Below, in pieces: positions 44,226 to 52,440 of a stretch of 64,000 nucleotides of DNA. How positions within the stretch are numbered: position 1 is the first letter of the stretch; the number at the start of each line of letters is the position of its first letter. The stretch is from Fibrobacter succinogenes (lineage in GTDB: Bacteria > Fibrobacterota > Fibrobacteria > Fibrobacterales > Fibrobacteraceae): the NCBI GenBank assembly GCA_902762305.1, contig CACWNW010000004.1:62001-126000 (forward strand). The letters are read 5' to 3'. The notes beneath the pieces are model-generated. The model ran no database searches. It saw only the letters and a list, made by a program, of their open reading frames with translations, and was not told where the DNA came from. A program made the translations under genes and the position numbers.

Positions 44226-45650
44226 TTACTTCTTGAATTTCTTCAGAATAGCTTCTGCCTTGCTGAACTGCTGCTTCACGGACTTCGGGCCCGTTCCGCC
44301 TTCGATGTTGCGGCGAGAAACGCTGTATTCAAACGTGAGCGTCTTCTTCATCTGCTTCACATTCGGAACGCCGGCGCTGGCCCAGGCCTCGTCGCTGAGG
44401 TCCGTGAATTCGAGGCCTTGGCGGGCGGCTTCACCGACCAGGCTACCGACCACGTGGTGGGCATCGCGGAACGGCACGCCAGATTCGACCAGAAGGTCGG
44501 CGAGGTCGGTAGCCAGCAGCGCCGGCAGCATCTTCGCATGCATCTTGTCGAAGTTGAAACGTGCGCTTTCCAAAGCTTCCTTCATCACGCGGAGAATCAC
44601 CTTCACGTTATGGACGGAGTCGAAAACCGGTTCCTTGTCTTCTTGCAGGTCACGGCTGTAGCTGAGCGGGGCACCCTTCACCAGAGTGTAGAGAGCGCTG
44701 AAGTTGCCGAGCATGCGGCCGGACTTTCCGCGGATGAGCTCCATGGAGTCGGGGTTCTTCTTCTGCGGCATCATCGAGGATCCGCTGGAGAAGGCGTCGT
44801 GCAGGGTGAGGTAGCCGAATTCGCTGGTGCTCCAGTTCACGAAATCTTCGGCGTAGCGGCTCATCGTGTTCGCGATGATGGCTAGGTCGGCTTCGAATTC
44901 GAGCATCATGTCGCGGTGGCTCACGGCGTCGATGCTGTTGGGGGAGACCCCGTTGAATCCGAGTTCCTTCGCCACCAAAGCGCGGTGGTACGGGAAGGCG
45001 GAACCGGCCATGGCTCCGCTACCGAGCGGGAGTTCGCTGTGGAGTGTGAGGAAGTTGTCGAGGCGCTTCACGTCGCGGCTCACGGCAAAGAACATACTCA
45101 TCAGGTAATGGCTGAAGTAGATGGGCTGAGCCTGCTGCAGGTGCGTGTAGCCCGGCATCATCTTGCCGAAGTATTTTTTCGCGAGGTCGAGCACCGTTTC
45201 CATGAGAGAAACTTCGAGGGCGCGGATTTCGGCGGCGCGGTGACGCATGTAAAGCTTGAAGTCCGTGCAGACCTGGTCGTTACGGCTGCGGCCCGTGTGA
45301 ATCTTCTTGCCGAGCGCACCGATGCGTTCGGTGAGCACGCGTTCCACGGCCATGTGGATGTCTTCGTCGGATTCCTGCCACAGGTTCTTGCCGGCCTTGT
45401 AATCCTTGAGGATGCTGGCCAGGCCATCGCAAATCTTCTTGTAGTCGGCCTTGCTGAGCACGCCCGATTCCACCAAGCCCTTGCCGTGGCCGATGCTGCC
45501 TTCGATGTCTTCTTCGATGAGTTCGGCGTCGAATTGCAGGCTGAAGCTCAGGTCCACCATGCTCTGCGCCATGCCGCTTGCGAAGCGGCCGGTCCACATG
45601 TTGGTCTGGGTGCCTTTCTTTTCAGTTTTCTTTGCGCTGGTCTTTGCCAT
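44226..45650 (-). CDS. argH: Argininosuccinate lyase
   Basis: Last step of arginine synthesis: cleavage of argininosuccinate to arginine and fumarate. The 474-residue protein has the superfamily signature GSSMMPQKKNPDS, the segment TGRSRNDQVCTDFKLYMR and the catalytic-loop region YTHLQQAQPI. It has its own TATATTTG box and an AAAGGA site, so it is separate from the aryl polyene genes upstream. No other arginine gene is in the window. Confidence 0.97.
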   Translation of the reverse strand: MAKTSAKKTEKKGTQTNMWTGRFASGMAQSMVDLSFSLQFDAELIEEDIEGSIGHGKGLVESGVLSKADYKKICDGLASILKDYKAGKNLWQESDEDIHMAVERVLTERIGALGKKIHTGRSRNDQVCTDFKLYMRHRAAEIRALEVSLMETVLDLAKKYFGKMMPGYTHLQQAQPIYFSHYLMSMFFAVSRDVKRLDNFLTLHSELPLGSGAMAGSAFPYHRALVAKELGFNGVSPNSIDAVSHRDMMLEFEADLAIIANTMSRYAEDFVNWSTSEFGYLTLHDAFSSGSSMMPQKKNPDSMELIRGKSGRMLGNFSALYTLVKGAPLSYSRDLQEDKEPVFDSVHNVKVILRVMKEALESARFNFDKMHAKMLPALLATDLADLLVESGVPFRDAHHVVGSLVGEAARQGLEFTDLSDEAWASAGVPNVKQMKKTLTFEYSVSRRNIEGGTGPKSVKQQFSKAEAILKKFKK

Positions 45651-45685
45651 TTTAAAATCCTTTTTTCAGATCCAATTTTCGGATG

Positions 45686-45693
45686 CAAATATA
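45686..45693 (-). promoter_or_regulatory. TAnnTTTG promoter box for argH
   Basis: TATATTTG on the minus strand lies 35 bases before the argH ATG, downstream of the preceding lipoprotein stop. Confidence 0.5.
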
Positions 45694-45708
45694 GAATATC
45701 GCGAAGGG

Positions 45709-46167
45709 TTATTCCGCCTGATTACTGGCACTGGCAGGAGCGGCCGGAGCGGGAGTGGCCTGAACCTGGTTTGCCGGAGCCTGGTATATCATAATGGGCT
45801 TGGCAGCTGTGTTGCTCTGCTGTTTAGCCAACGTTCTCATGGACAAGCAATGGTCGAGGTTCCCGGCGCTAACGCCTTTTATGTAGCATTTGGTTTTGAC
45901 TTCCATATCGCGTGTATATTTTGTCCGAGCGATCAGTTGTCCGTTTACAAAGAAATCGAAATTCCCGTGCTTCTGTCCCTTGACGCAGCGTCCCATGATA
46001 TTGTATTGCTCACCCTGGTTGTCCATAAAATGCCATGTGGCTGTTTTTACATGGTAGCCGTCACAGTCGACAGGACTGTTCATCGATTCGGGACTCTGTC
46101 TTGTCAGGTAGCCGCCGCAAGAACAAAGCAACATAGCGATTAAACTTATGAAAGCGAAACGAATCAT
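45709..46167 (-). CDS. Lipoprotein at the end of the apeBCD operon
   Basis: A 152-residue predicted lipoprotein with lipobox LCSC. The mature part has KGQKHGNFDFFVNGQLIARTKY, like a MORN-type repeat, several Cys that could form disulphides, and a Pro/Ala/Gln-rich tail. A perfect GGAGG site precedes the ATG. It follows the acyltransferase gene by 22 bases with no terminator between, so it is probably co-transcribed with the aryl polyene genes. It has no counterpart that I know of among standard ape genes. Confidence 0.68.
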   Translation of the reverse strand: MIRFAFISLIAMLLCSCGGYLTRQSPESMNSPVDCDGYHVKTATWHFMDNQGEQYNIMGRCVKGQKHGNFDFFVNGQLIARTKYTRDMEVKTKCYIKGVSAGNLDHCLSMRTLAKQQSNTAAKPIMIYQAPANQVQATPAPAAPASASNQAE

Positions 46168-46189
46168 TATTCCTCCTTGTATATCTAAG

Positions 46190-46969
46190 TCAATTCTTGT
46201 CGCATTCCTTTTCCAGGACGGCCTTCATTTGTGCGGTCAGCAGGATGGCGCTTCTCGACATGGGCATGTCCTTGTACGGAGCGACTGAAATTTCCGGTAA
46301 GACCCTGAGCTTGTAGATATAGCGCTCGGTCGGGTGGAATTCCAACATCTTGTCGTGCTTGCGGAGCCCGATTTTTTCGTTGCCGCCGAAATAGATAGGC
46401 ACGACATCCGCGTTTGCATAAAGCGCGAACCTTGCAGCCCCCTTCTTGAAGTACCACGGCTCACCCGGCTTGGAGCGCGTACCTTCGGGGAAGATGATGA
46501 GGTTGTTGCCGTCTTCGAGCATCGACTTCTTGGCCCGTTCCAGCTGCTCGTCGAAGGGGAGCGTGTTCGGGATGTAGAGGTTCCGGATAATCAGCGAAAT
46601 GAACTTGTTCTGGACAAGCGACCCCTTCACGATACAGTTCGCGTTCGGGATGAGCGAAATGAGGATGACCACGTCGAGGAGCGAGGGATGGTTCGCGATG
46701 ACGACCTTTCCCTTGATTCCCTTGAGCATTTCGCGGTTCTCGACGCTCAGGCGCATCGCTCCCGTAACTTCGATATACTTGACGAAGAACTGGAAGAAAT
46801 GGTTCACGAACTTGCGCGAAATGACGTTGAAGCGTTTTTCCGAGAAGCCCGCGAGAACGTGGAAAAGCGGGAACAGCGAGGTAGCAAGAATTAGACTGCT
46901 GATTCCGAATACGGCGAACGACGAAAGCTTCGAGAGCAGACGGCGGAGGTATTTGATGCGTCTAATCAT
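46190..46969 (-). CDS. apeD: PlsC-like acyltransferase of the aryl polyene cluster (ApeD type)
   Basis: A 259-residue membrane-associated acyltransferase of the 1-acylglycerol-3-phosphate family. One N-terminal helix (about 15-40) precedes the HX4D motif NHPSLLD and the acceptor motif IIFPEGTRSK. The ATG 46969 shares one base with the preceding stop (TGATG). Acyltransferases are a regular part of aryl polyene clusters, where they may build the lipid anchor. An ordinary phospholipid-making PlsC is the alternative, but the overlap with the ketosynthase-like gene argues for the cluster role. Confidence 0.82.
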   Translation of the reverse strand: MIRRIKYLRRLLSKLSSFAVFGISSLILATSLFPLFHVLAGFSEKRFNVISRKFVNHFFQFFVKYIEVTGAMRLSVENREMLKGIKGKVVIANHPSLLDVVILISLIPNANCIVKGSLVQNKFISLIIRNLYIPNTLPFDEQLERAKKSMLEDGNNLIIFPEGTRSKPGEPWYFKKGAARFALYANADVVPIYFGGNEKIGLRKHDKMLEFHPTERYIYKLRVLPEISVAPYKDMPMSRSAILLTAQMKAVLEKECDKN

Positions 46970-47583
46970 CAGGCTAACCTCTGGCGAATGAAGGCGATTG
47001 CTTCTTCGGCGGCTGTCTCGAAATTCCCTTCGAGGGGAGTCTTGTCGAGTTCCTTGCCTCCGTGGCTCTTGTCCGTGGTAAGCCTGAGCGCGAGCGCGCA
47101 TACGGCGTTCGGGTAGGGCGTACCTGCCACGGGCGCGTACGTCTCGGGAATCTTCTCGTCGGCGAAGATAAAGAGGCGTTCGCTTTCGGAACCGGACTCG
47201 AGGGCGGCGATGCAGTCACGCAGGCCGGCGCGGAAGGCCTCGCGCCCCGAGAACACCGCAGAATATCCGGCCGTGTTCTTCTCGAGGATGGTCGCATTCG
47301 CGATAGACGCGTTGAAGACGGAAAGGCTGAAATGCGCGGGAGAAACGTTCCCGGTATCGAGGAGCGCCTGCGAAATCTTGAACTGCTGCGTTATTTCGCC
47401 GAACTGCGACGCGAAGGTTACTTTGCAGGGCTCGGCATCCTTGCTGATGGCGGCATTCACGTAGACGACCATCTTCGAAAGCTGGCTCAAGCGCCTGCGC
47501 GTAAGCATCGGTACGAACTTCACGTCGGGGAGCGGTTGCTCTTCGGTCGGAATAAAGTATTCGGCTCGTTCAATATAAATCAT
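46969..47583 (-). CDS. apeC: Beta-ketoacyl-synthase-like chain length factor (ApeC type)
   Basis: A 204-residue protein of the ketoacyl-synthase-like N-terminal family (PF13723). It has VPMLTRRRLSQLSKMV, FASQFGEI, and SLSVFNASIANATI where a thiolase fold would carry its Cys, but no catalytic Cys-His-His set. In aryl polyene synthesis the corresponding ApeC pairs with ketosynthase ApeO. Here ApeO is on the opposite operon at 59005. Coupled to the acyltransferase gene by a one-base overlap and 21 bases after the methyltransferase. Confidence 0.8.
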   Translation of the reverse strand: MIYIERAEYFIPTEEQPLPDVKFVPMLTRRRLSQLSKMVVYVNAAISKDAEPCKVTFASQFGEITQQFKISQALLDTGNVSPAHFSLSVFNASIANATILEKNTAGYSAVFSGREAFRAGLRDCIAALESGSESERLFIFADEKIPETYAPVAGTPYPNAVCALALRLTTDKSHGGKELDKTPLEGNFETAAEEAIAFIRQRLA

Positions 47584-47604
47584 TTTCCCTTCCCGTCGGT
47601 AATT

Positions 47605-48696
47605 CTACTTGATCCTGAACCTGAGGAGCGAGTAGCTGTTGGGGCCTACGCTGTGGTGGGCTTCCTTCAGTTCGAATCCTGCGATTTCGATGGCATGCTT
47701 CAGTTCTTCGAAGCGGTACATCTTGGAGTTGCCGTTCGCGATGCAGGTGAAGTAGAGCGAGGTCGCCTGGAGGGAGTAGGCGGCGGCTTCGAAGCGCTGC
47801 TTGTCCCAGAGCGGTTCGAGCACGTACACGTCGGTATCGGGTGCAGCTGCCGTGCGGATTTTCTTCAGGATTTTCGTGATTTCTTCGAGAGAGAAGCAGT
47901 CGAGGAACTGGCTCATCCAGACGGCGTTCGCGCCCTTCGGGAATTCGGTCGTCTCGTCGAGGACGTTGCAGGGGATGGTATCGATGCGGTTTTCGAATCC
48001 GGCGGCCTTTGCGTTCTTCTCGGCGACGGCAGTCTGGCCCGGGAGGTCGATGATGGAAACGTTCACGTCGGCGTTATACTTGCAGCAGGCGATGGCCCAC
48101 TTCGCGGTGTTGCCGCCGATGTCGAACAGGCGCTTGCAGGGGTTCGAGAACACGATGGGGAGCGCCTCGGGGAAGGCGAGGTCGGAGTAGAAGTGGTCGA
48201 AGCCGAACCAGCTCTTCTTCTGCTGGTCGGTCAGCTGCGAGAGGCCCTGGTAGACCGTCTTCCAGTTGCCGAGGTGCTTGAGGCCCGCGGGCTTGCCGTC
48301 TCGGATGGATTCCTGGAGGTTCTCGGCACCCAGGTAGCAGATGTCTTCGGAAAAGTCCATGTTGACCTGAGTCATCTCGTCGCTCATCAGGAAGAACCCG
48401 ATCTTGCCGAGCGTGAGGCGGAGGTCGTCTTCCTTGGAGTCCTTGTGCAGCTTGATGGCACCCATGCCGAGTCCCATTTCGATGAGGACACCGACACCGT
48501 AAAGCGAGATGCCGAGCTTCTGTGAAAGCTCGGATACGGTGATGCCCTTCTTGCGGGCGCTACAGATTTCTTCGAGGATTCCCATATCGCGCAGGGCCTT
48601 TGCGGCATGGAAACTGAGGGGAGCGAATGCGATTTTCTGGGCCTCGAACTTGGCGTCCGTGGCCGAAATTTTGTCTTGGAAGTAGTAGTCGAACAT
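47605..48696 (-). CDS. apeB: Class I O-methyltransferase of the aryl polyene cluster (ApeB type)
   Basis: A 363-residue two-domain methyltransferase. The N-terminal half is a winged-helix dimerisation domain (TVSELSQKLGISLYGVGVLIEMG) as in plant-type O-methyltransferases. The C-terminal half has the SAM loop RLFDIGGNTAKWAIA near 185, an acidic SIIDLPG and VWMSQFLDCFS. Methylation of the aryl head group is the inferred role, as in other aryl polyene clusters. It is first in the minus operon. TAAATTTG lies 32 bases upstream, facing the box of the plus operon. Confidence 0.82.
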   Translation of the reverse strand: MFDYYFQDKISATDAKFEAQKIAFAPLSFHAAKALRDMGILEEICSARKKGITVSELSQKLGISLYGVGVLIEMGLGMGAIKLHKDSKEDDLRLTLGKIGFFLMSDEMTQVNMDFSEDICYLGAENLQESIRDGKPAGLKHLGNWKTVYQGLSQLTDQQKKSWFGFDHFYSDLAFPEALPIVFSNPCKRLFDIGGNTAKWAIACCKYNADVNVSIIDLPGQTAVAEKNAKAAGFENRIDTIPCNVLDETTEFPKGANAVWMSQFLDCFSLEEITKILKKIRTAAAPDTDVYVLEPLWDKQRFEAAAYSLQATSLYFTCIANGNSKMYRFEELKHAIEIAGFELKEAHHSVGPNSYSLLRFRIK

Positions 48697-48727
48697 GGAT
48701 TTTGTTTTGGTTGAAATTTTTTGATAT

Positions 48728-48788
48728 CAAATTTAGCACATTTATGGCCGGACGTGGTTGACGCTGTATAACATTTTATCTATTTTTG
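48728..48788. promoter_or_regulatory. Divergent promoter region of the aryl polyene cluster
   Basis: Two TAnnTTTG boxes point outward: TAAATTTG on the minus strand (48728-48735) for the methyltransferase operon and TATTTTTG on the plus strand (48781-48788) for the ACP operon. The space between is short, so both arms could share a regulator. No operator-like repeat was clear. Confidence 0.55.
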
Positions 48789-48810
48789 CTTGCCAAATTA
48801 GGTTACTAAT

Positions 48811-49080
48811 ATGGACGAACTAAAAAATCGAATCAAGGAAATGATTGTTACGGCTCTCGAACTCGAAGACGTGACTGCCGCAGATATTGTTGAAGATGCT
48901 CCGCTTTTTGGTGAGAGTGAAAGGGGGCTCGGCCTCGACTCTATCGATGCCCTGGAATTGGGTATTGCCATCAAGGAAAACTTCGGTGTTTCTTTCTCGG
49001 CGGCAAACGAAGATACCAAGAAGCATTTTTATTCTGTTGATACATTGGCGGCCTATATTTCGGCGAATATGCCTAAGTAA
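48811..49080 (+). CDS. apeE: Acyl carrier protein (ApeE type)
   Basis: An 89-residue acyl carrier protein. The phosphopantetheine site is Ser 44 in LGLDSIDALEL. The longer loop before it (PLFGESERG) resembles carriers of type II aryl polyene synthases more than the housekeeping AcpP. First gene of the plus-strand operon, with AGG upstream and the next gene nine bases on. Confidence 0.92.
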   Translation: MDELKNRIKEMIVTALELEDVTAADIVEDAPLFGESERGLGLDSIDALELGIAIKENFGVSFSAANEDTKKHFYSVDTLAAYISANMPK

Positions 49081-49089
49081 GGAGAATTT

Positions 49090-49347
49090 ATGGACAAGCA
49101 GGCGATTTTTGAAAAACTCAAGGCAGCCCTCATCGAGGATTTCGAACTTGATGACGAACAGGTGACTCCCGAGGCACGTCTTTACGAAGACTTGGAACTC
49201 GACAGCATCGACGCTGTCGACCTGATTGTGAAACTCAAGTCCCTTTTGCCGACGAACATCGATCCCGAAGTGTTCAAGACGGTCCGTACCGTGCAGGACG
49301 TGGTCGATGCCATCTATAACCTGATCCAGAACGCGGAAAACAAGTAA
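49090..49347 (+). CDS. apeF: Acyl carrier protein (ApeF type)
   Basis: Second 85-residue carrier, Ser 39 in LELDSIDAVDL. An AGGAG site precedes the ATG, and the stop overlaps the next start by one base (TAATG). Paired carriers are characteristic of aryl polyene clusters, where one is thought to accept the starter and the other the growing chain. Confidence 0.92.
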   Translation: MDKQAIFEKLKAALIEDFELDDEQVTPEARLYEDLELDSIDAVDLIVKLKSLLPTNIDPEVFKTVRTVQDVVDAIYNLIQNAENK

Positions 49348-51683
49348 TGAAATCGGTGGCGGGGAAGGTTGTCTTTGCCGCCTTATCGGTTCTTTATCCT
49401 GTTCTCGTATTTTGTGGCCTCGAATTCTGGGGCCTTTCGCCTCGCCGATTAAGCTTGATGCTAATCGGCCTTGCTTTTGTGCATTTCTTCAATGTCACCA
49501 GGGAACAGGCTAAGGACGCCGAGGGTACGGGCAGGGCGAATGCCGTGAAGAACATATCGCTGCTCGTGCTGATGCTCATGTGCGGCGCGCTTGCCTTTTT
49601 TGCCGACAACATCCTGTTCCTCAAGTTCTATCCCGTGATGGTGAACTTGAGCCTGCTTTGCTTTTTTGCGTTTACGCTCTGGAAAAAGCCGAGCTTTGCG
49701 TTCCGCATGGCGAACCTGGGCGACAAGACTTTGCGTGTATCCCCGGAGCGTTCATTCGTGGAACGTTACTGCGACCGGGTAACCATGGTCTGGTGCGCCT
49801 TCTTTGTCGTGAACGCCTCGGTCGCTTTGGCCACTGCATTGGTGGGTAGCGAACGGATGTGGACGCTCTACAACGGTTTAATCTCCTATATTTTAATCGG
49901 CATTTTGTTTGCCGTGGAATTCATGGTCCGTAAAATTATGCAAAATAAATTGCACTCCTACGTTCCCGTTTGCGAGTTGCTGCGGGATAGTCGCCCCGAT
50001 GGGGCTGTTGTCTGTTTCGATGGTGAATCTGTAAGGACATGGGCCGATTTCGTATCCGACGTGTCCAAGGTGCGCCGGTTCCTGGAATCGAGCGAAAAAC
50101 GCCCGTGGATTCTCCATTGCGAGGATTCGTATTTCTTTATTGTCGCCCTCCTCTCGATGCTCCAGAGCGGGCGCAAGGCCATGGTGACCGCGAACCGCCA
50201 GGAAGCTTTCATCAAGGAAATCAAGAAGCCCGAGTACGGCTTCATTACCGACACGCCGTTTGGCGATGCGTCTGCGGGTGCGGTTCAAATCCAGGATATT
50301 CTTGCCGGCCCTGCGGTCGAACCCCTCTGGAACGCTTTCGACAAGAACGAAGCCGAGATGGTGATGTTCACGTCTGGCACTACGGGCGAACCCAAGTCCG
50401 TTCCCAAGCGTTTCTCGCAGTTCGAGAACGAACTTTATGAACTGGTGAAGGTTTTCGGCGACGATTGGCTGGGCCGCAAGGTCTACAGCACGGTGAACCA
50501 CCACCACATTTACGGACTCCTGTTCACGGTCCTTTTGCCGACGGCCACGGGACTCCCGTTCCGCAGGCACCGCATCGACTACCCGAGCGAACTTGTAAGC
50601 ATCGCGGGCGAGAAGGCGGTCATCGCCTCGAGTCCGGCCTACCTGAAGCGCCTTGCAGCCGATACCGACAAGCCTATCGATTTCAAGTACACCCCGATTA
50701 TCTATTCTTCGGGCGGACCGCTTCCCGAAGAGGTGGCGCGCAAGTGCGAAGGGATTACGGGTTACTGGACCATGGAAATCTACGGCAGCACCGAGACGGG
50801 CGGTATCGCCTACAGGCAGTCCAAGAACGGGCCTGTGTGGAAGCCGTTCGAAGTCTGCAAGATGAGCATCGGTGAAAATGACTGCCTGAACGTGAAGTCA
50901 AGCTACATTTTGGAACCCGAGGGCTTTACTACGGGCGACCTCGTGGAAATCTACGACGACGGGCGTTTCCTTTTGAAGGGGCGCGCCGATTCTATCGTGA
51001 AAATCGAGGAAAAGCGCATCTCGCTGCCCGAAGTGGAAAACCGCCTGAAGCAGACGGGCCTGGTGCAGGACGTACGCGTTGTCCCGATGGTCGGGAACCG
51101 CCAGTACCTCGCTGCGGCAATCGTGCTGAACGCGGAAGGCCGCGAGAAGTTCAAGGACCATCCCAAGCTCGAGATAAACAACTTCTTCAAGAAGCACCTC
51201 GCGCAGTTCATCGAGAATACGGTTTCGCCCAAGAAGTGGCGCTACCTCGAGGAACTCCCGCAGGACACGCAGGGGAAGATCAAGATGCGCGATATCCAGG
51301 CGCTGTTCGGCATTCCCGAAAGCCCGAATTTCAAGATCCTGAAGATGCGCCGCGAACCGGGCATGGTCACGCTCAAGCTCGTGTTCCCGGAAACAAGCGA
51401 CTTCTACAACGGCCATTTCCCTTCGTTCAAGCTGCTTCCGGCCGTGGCTCAGGTCGACATGACTGTCATGCTTGCCCAAGCCTTGCTCGGAACGCCCGAT
51501 ACGGTTGCGCGCATCCAGCGTACCAAGTTCAGCTACCCGATTTTGCCGAACGTCCCCGCCATCCTCGAGATGAGCTACAAGGCCGAGTCGGGCAAGCTCG
51601 CATTCTCGTACACGCTCGAAGAAGGCCGACCGCTTTCTGGTGGAACCCTCGTATTTTCTGGAGAAGACAATGCGCGCACCTAA
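49347..51683 (+). CDS. apeH: Three-part ApeG-ApeH-ApeI fusion: membrane domain, acyl-AMP ligase, hotdog dehydratase
   Basis: A 778-residue protein joining three aryl polyene functions. Residues 1-195 hold about six hydrophobic helices (COG4648/ApeG-like). Residues about 200-650 are an AMP-forming ligase with the loop MFTSGTTGEPK at 340-350, IYGSTETGG, and FTTGDLVEIYDDGRFLLKGRADSIVKIEEKRI, split here over 527-560. Residues about 665-778 are a FabA/FabZ-like hotdog with the catalytic-type FYNGHFPSFKLLPAVAQVD and G689-H690. The ligase should activate the aryl-acrylate starter and the hotdog should dehydrate the extended chain. The fusion tethers both to the inner membrane. The separate dehydratase ApeP at 60203 is its expected partner. 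Confidence 0.88.
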   Translation: MKSVAGKVVFAALSVLYPVLVFCGLEFWGLSPRRLSLMLIGLAFVHFFNVTREQAKDAEGTGRANAVKNISLLVLMLMCGALAFFADNILFLKFYPVMVNLSLLCFFAFTLWKKPSFAFRMANLGDKTLRVSPERSFVERYCDRVTMVWCAFFVVNASVALATALVGSERMWTLYNGLISYILIGILFAVEFMVRKIMQNKLHSYVPVCELLRDSRPDGAVVCFDGESVRTWADFVSDVSKVRRFLESSEKRPWILHCEDSYFFIVALLSMLQSGRKAMVTANRQEAFIKEIKKPEYGFITDTPFGDASAGAVQIQDILAGPAVEPLWNAFDKNEAEMVMFTSGTTGEPKSVPKRFSQFENELYELVKVFGDDWLGRKVYSTVNHHHIYGLLFTVLLPTATGLPFRRHRIDYPSELVSIAGEKAVIASSPAYLKRLAADTDKPIDFKYTPIIYSSGGPLPEEVARKCEGITGYWTMEIYGSTETGGIAYRQSKNGPVWKPFEVCKMSIGENDCLNVKSSYILEPEGFTTGDLVEIYDDGRFLLKGRADSIVKIEEKRISLPEVENRLKQTGLVQDVRVVPMVGNRQYLAAAIVLNAEGREKFKDHPKLEINNFFKKHLAQFIENTVSPKKWRYLEELPQDTQGKIKMRDIQALFGIPESPNFKILKMRREPGMVTLKLVFPETSDFYNGHFPSFKLLPAVAQVDMTVMLAQALLGTPDTVARIQRTKFSYPILPNVPAILEMSYKAESGKLAFSYTLEEGRPLSGGTLVFSGEDNART

Positions 51684-52440
51684 GATGAATCCCGACGACA
51701 TGAAGTTCTGTGCTATCGTGCCGGTGTACCGCCACGAGAAGGCTTCGCGCAAGGTTGCCGAATCGCTTGCCGCCCAGGGGCTCTCTGTAATCCTGGTCGA
51801 CGACGGGAACGCTCCCGAAGGTCACGAGATTCTCGTGCAGGTCGCAAACGAGGTCCCGAACACCACGCTCGTGACGCGCGAGAAGAACGGAGGCAAGGGA
51901 GCCGCTGTGATTAGCGGGCTCGAGGCTGCTTTCGAGATGGGCTTTACGCATGCGCTCCAGGTGGATGCCGACGGCCAGCACGACATGGAGGCCATTCCGT
52001 TCTTCGTGAAGGCGGCAAAGAAGCATCCGTTCGACCTGGTCGCGTCCTTCCCGCAGTACGACATGTCGGTACCCAAGGCTCGCGAACAGGGGCGCAAGAT
52101 TACGAACTTCTGGGTCGCCATCGAGACGCTATCCATGTCCATTCCCGATTCCATGTGTGGGTTCCGCGTGTACCCGGTGAAGTTCGTGTGGCCTGTCGCG
52201 AAGAAAATCCGCACGTACCGTATGGGATTCGATATCGAAATCCTGGTGCGTCTCTCGTGGGCCGGCCTCAAGATGTATTTCTACCCGATCAAGGTGAAGT
52301 ATCCCGAAGACGGCGTCTCCAATTTCAGAGCCTTCAGAGACAATGTCGAAATTTCGTGGACGCATACTAAGCTTTGCCTCGGGATGCTGGTGCGCCTTCC
52401 GATGATTCTTGGCCGCCGCCTTTTCAAGAAGAAAAAATGA
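51670..52440 (+). CDS. apeJ: GT2 glycosyltransferase of the aryl polyene cluster
   Basis: A 256-residue GT-A glycosyltransferase: CAIVPVYRHEKA, nucleotide site VILVDDGNAP, donor motif QVDADGQHD and MCGFRVYPVKF in the acceptor region. The ATG at 51670 has GGAG six bases upstream and lies within the end of the preceding gene; ATG 51685 is an alternative without a ribosome site. The stop overlaps the acyltransferase start by four bases (ATGA). In several proteobacterial clusters GT2 and acyltransferase are one protein (ApeJ); here they are two adjoining chains. Acceptor unknown. Confidence 0.83.
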   Translation: MRAPKMNPDDMKFCAIVPVYRHEKASRKVAESLAAQGLSVILVDDGNAPEGHEILVQVANEVPNTTLVTREKNGGKGAAVISGLEAAFEMGFTHALQVDADGQHDMEAIPFFVKAAKKHPFDLVASFPQYDMSVPKAREQGRKITNFWVAIETLSMSIPDSMCGFRVYPVKFVWPVAKKIRTYRMGFDIEILVRLSWAGLKMYFYPIKVKYPEDGVSNFRAFRDNVEISWTHTKLCLGMLVRLPMILGRRLFKKKK

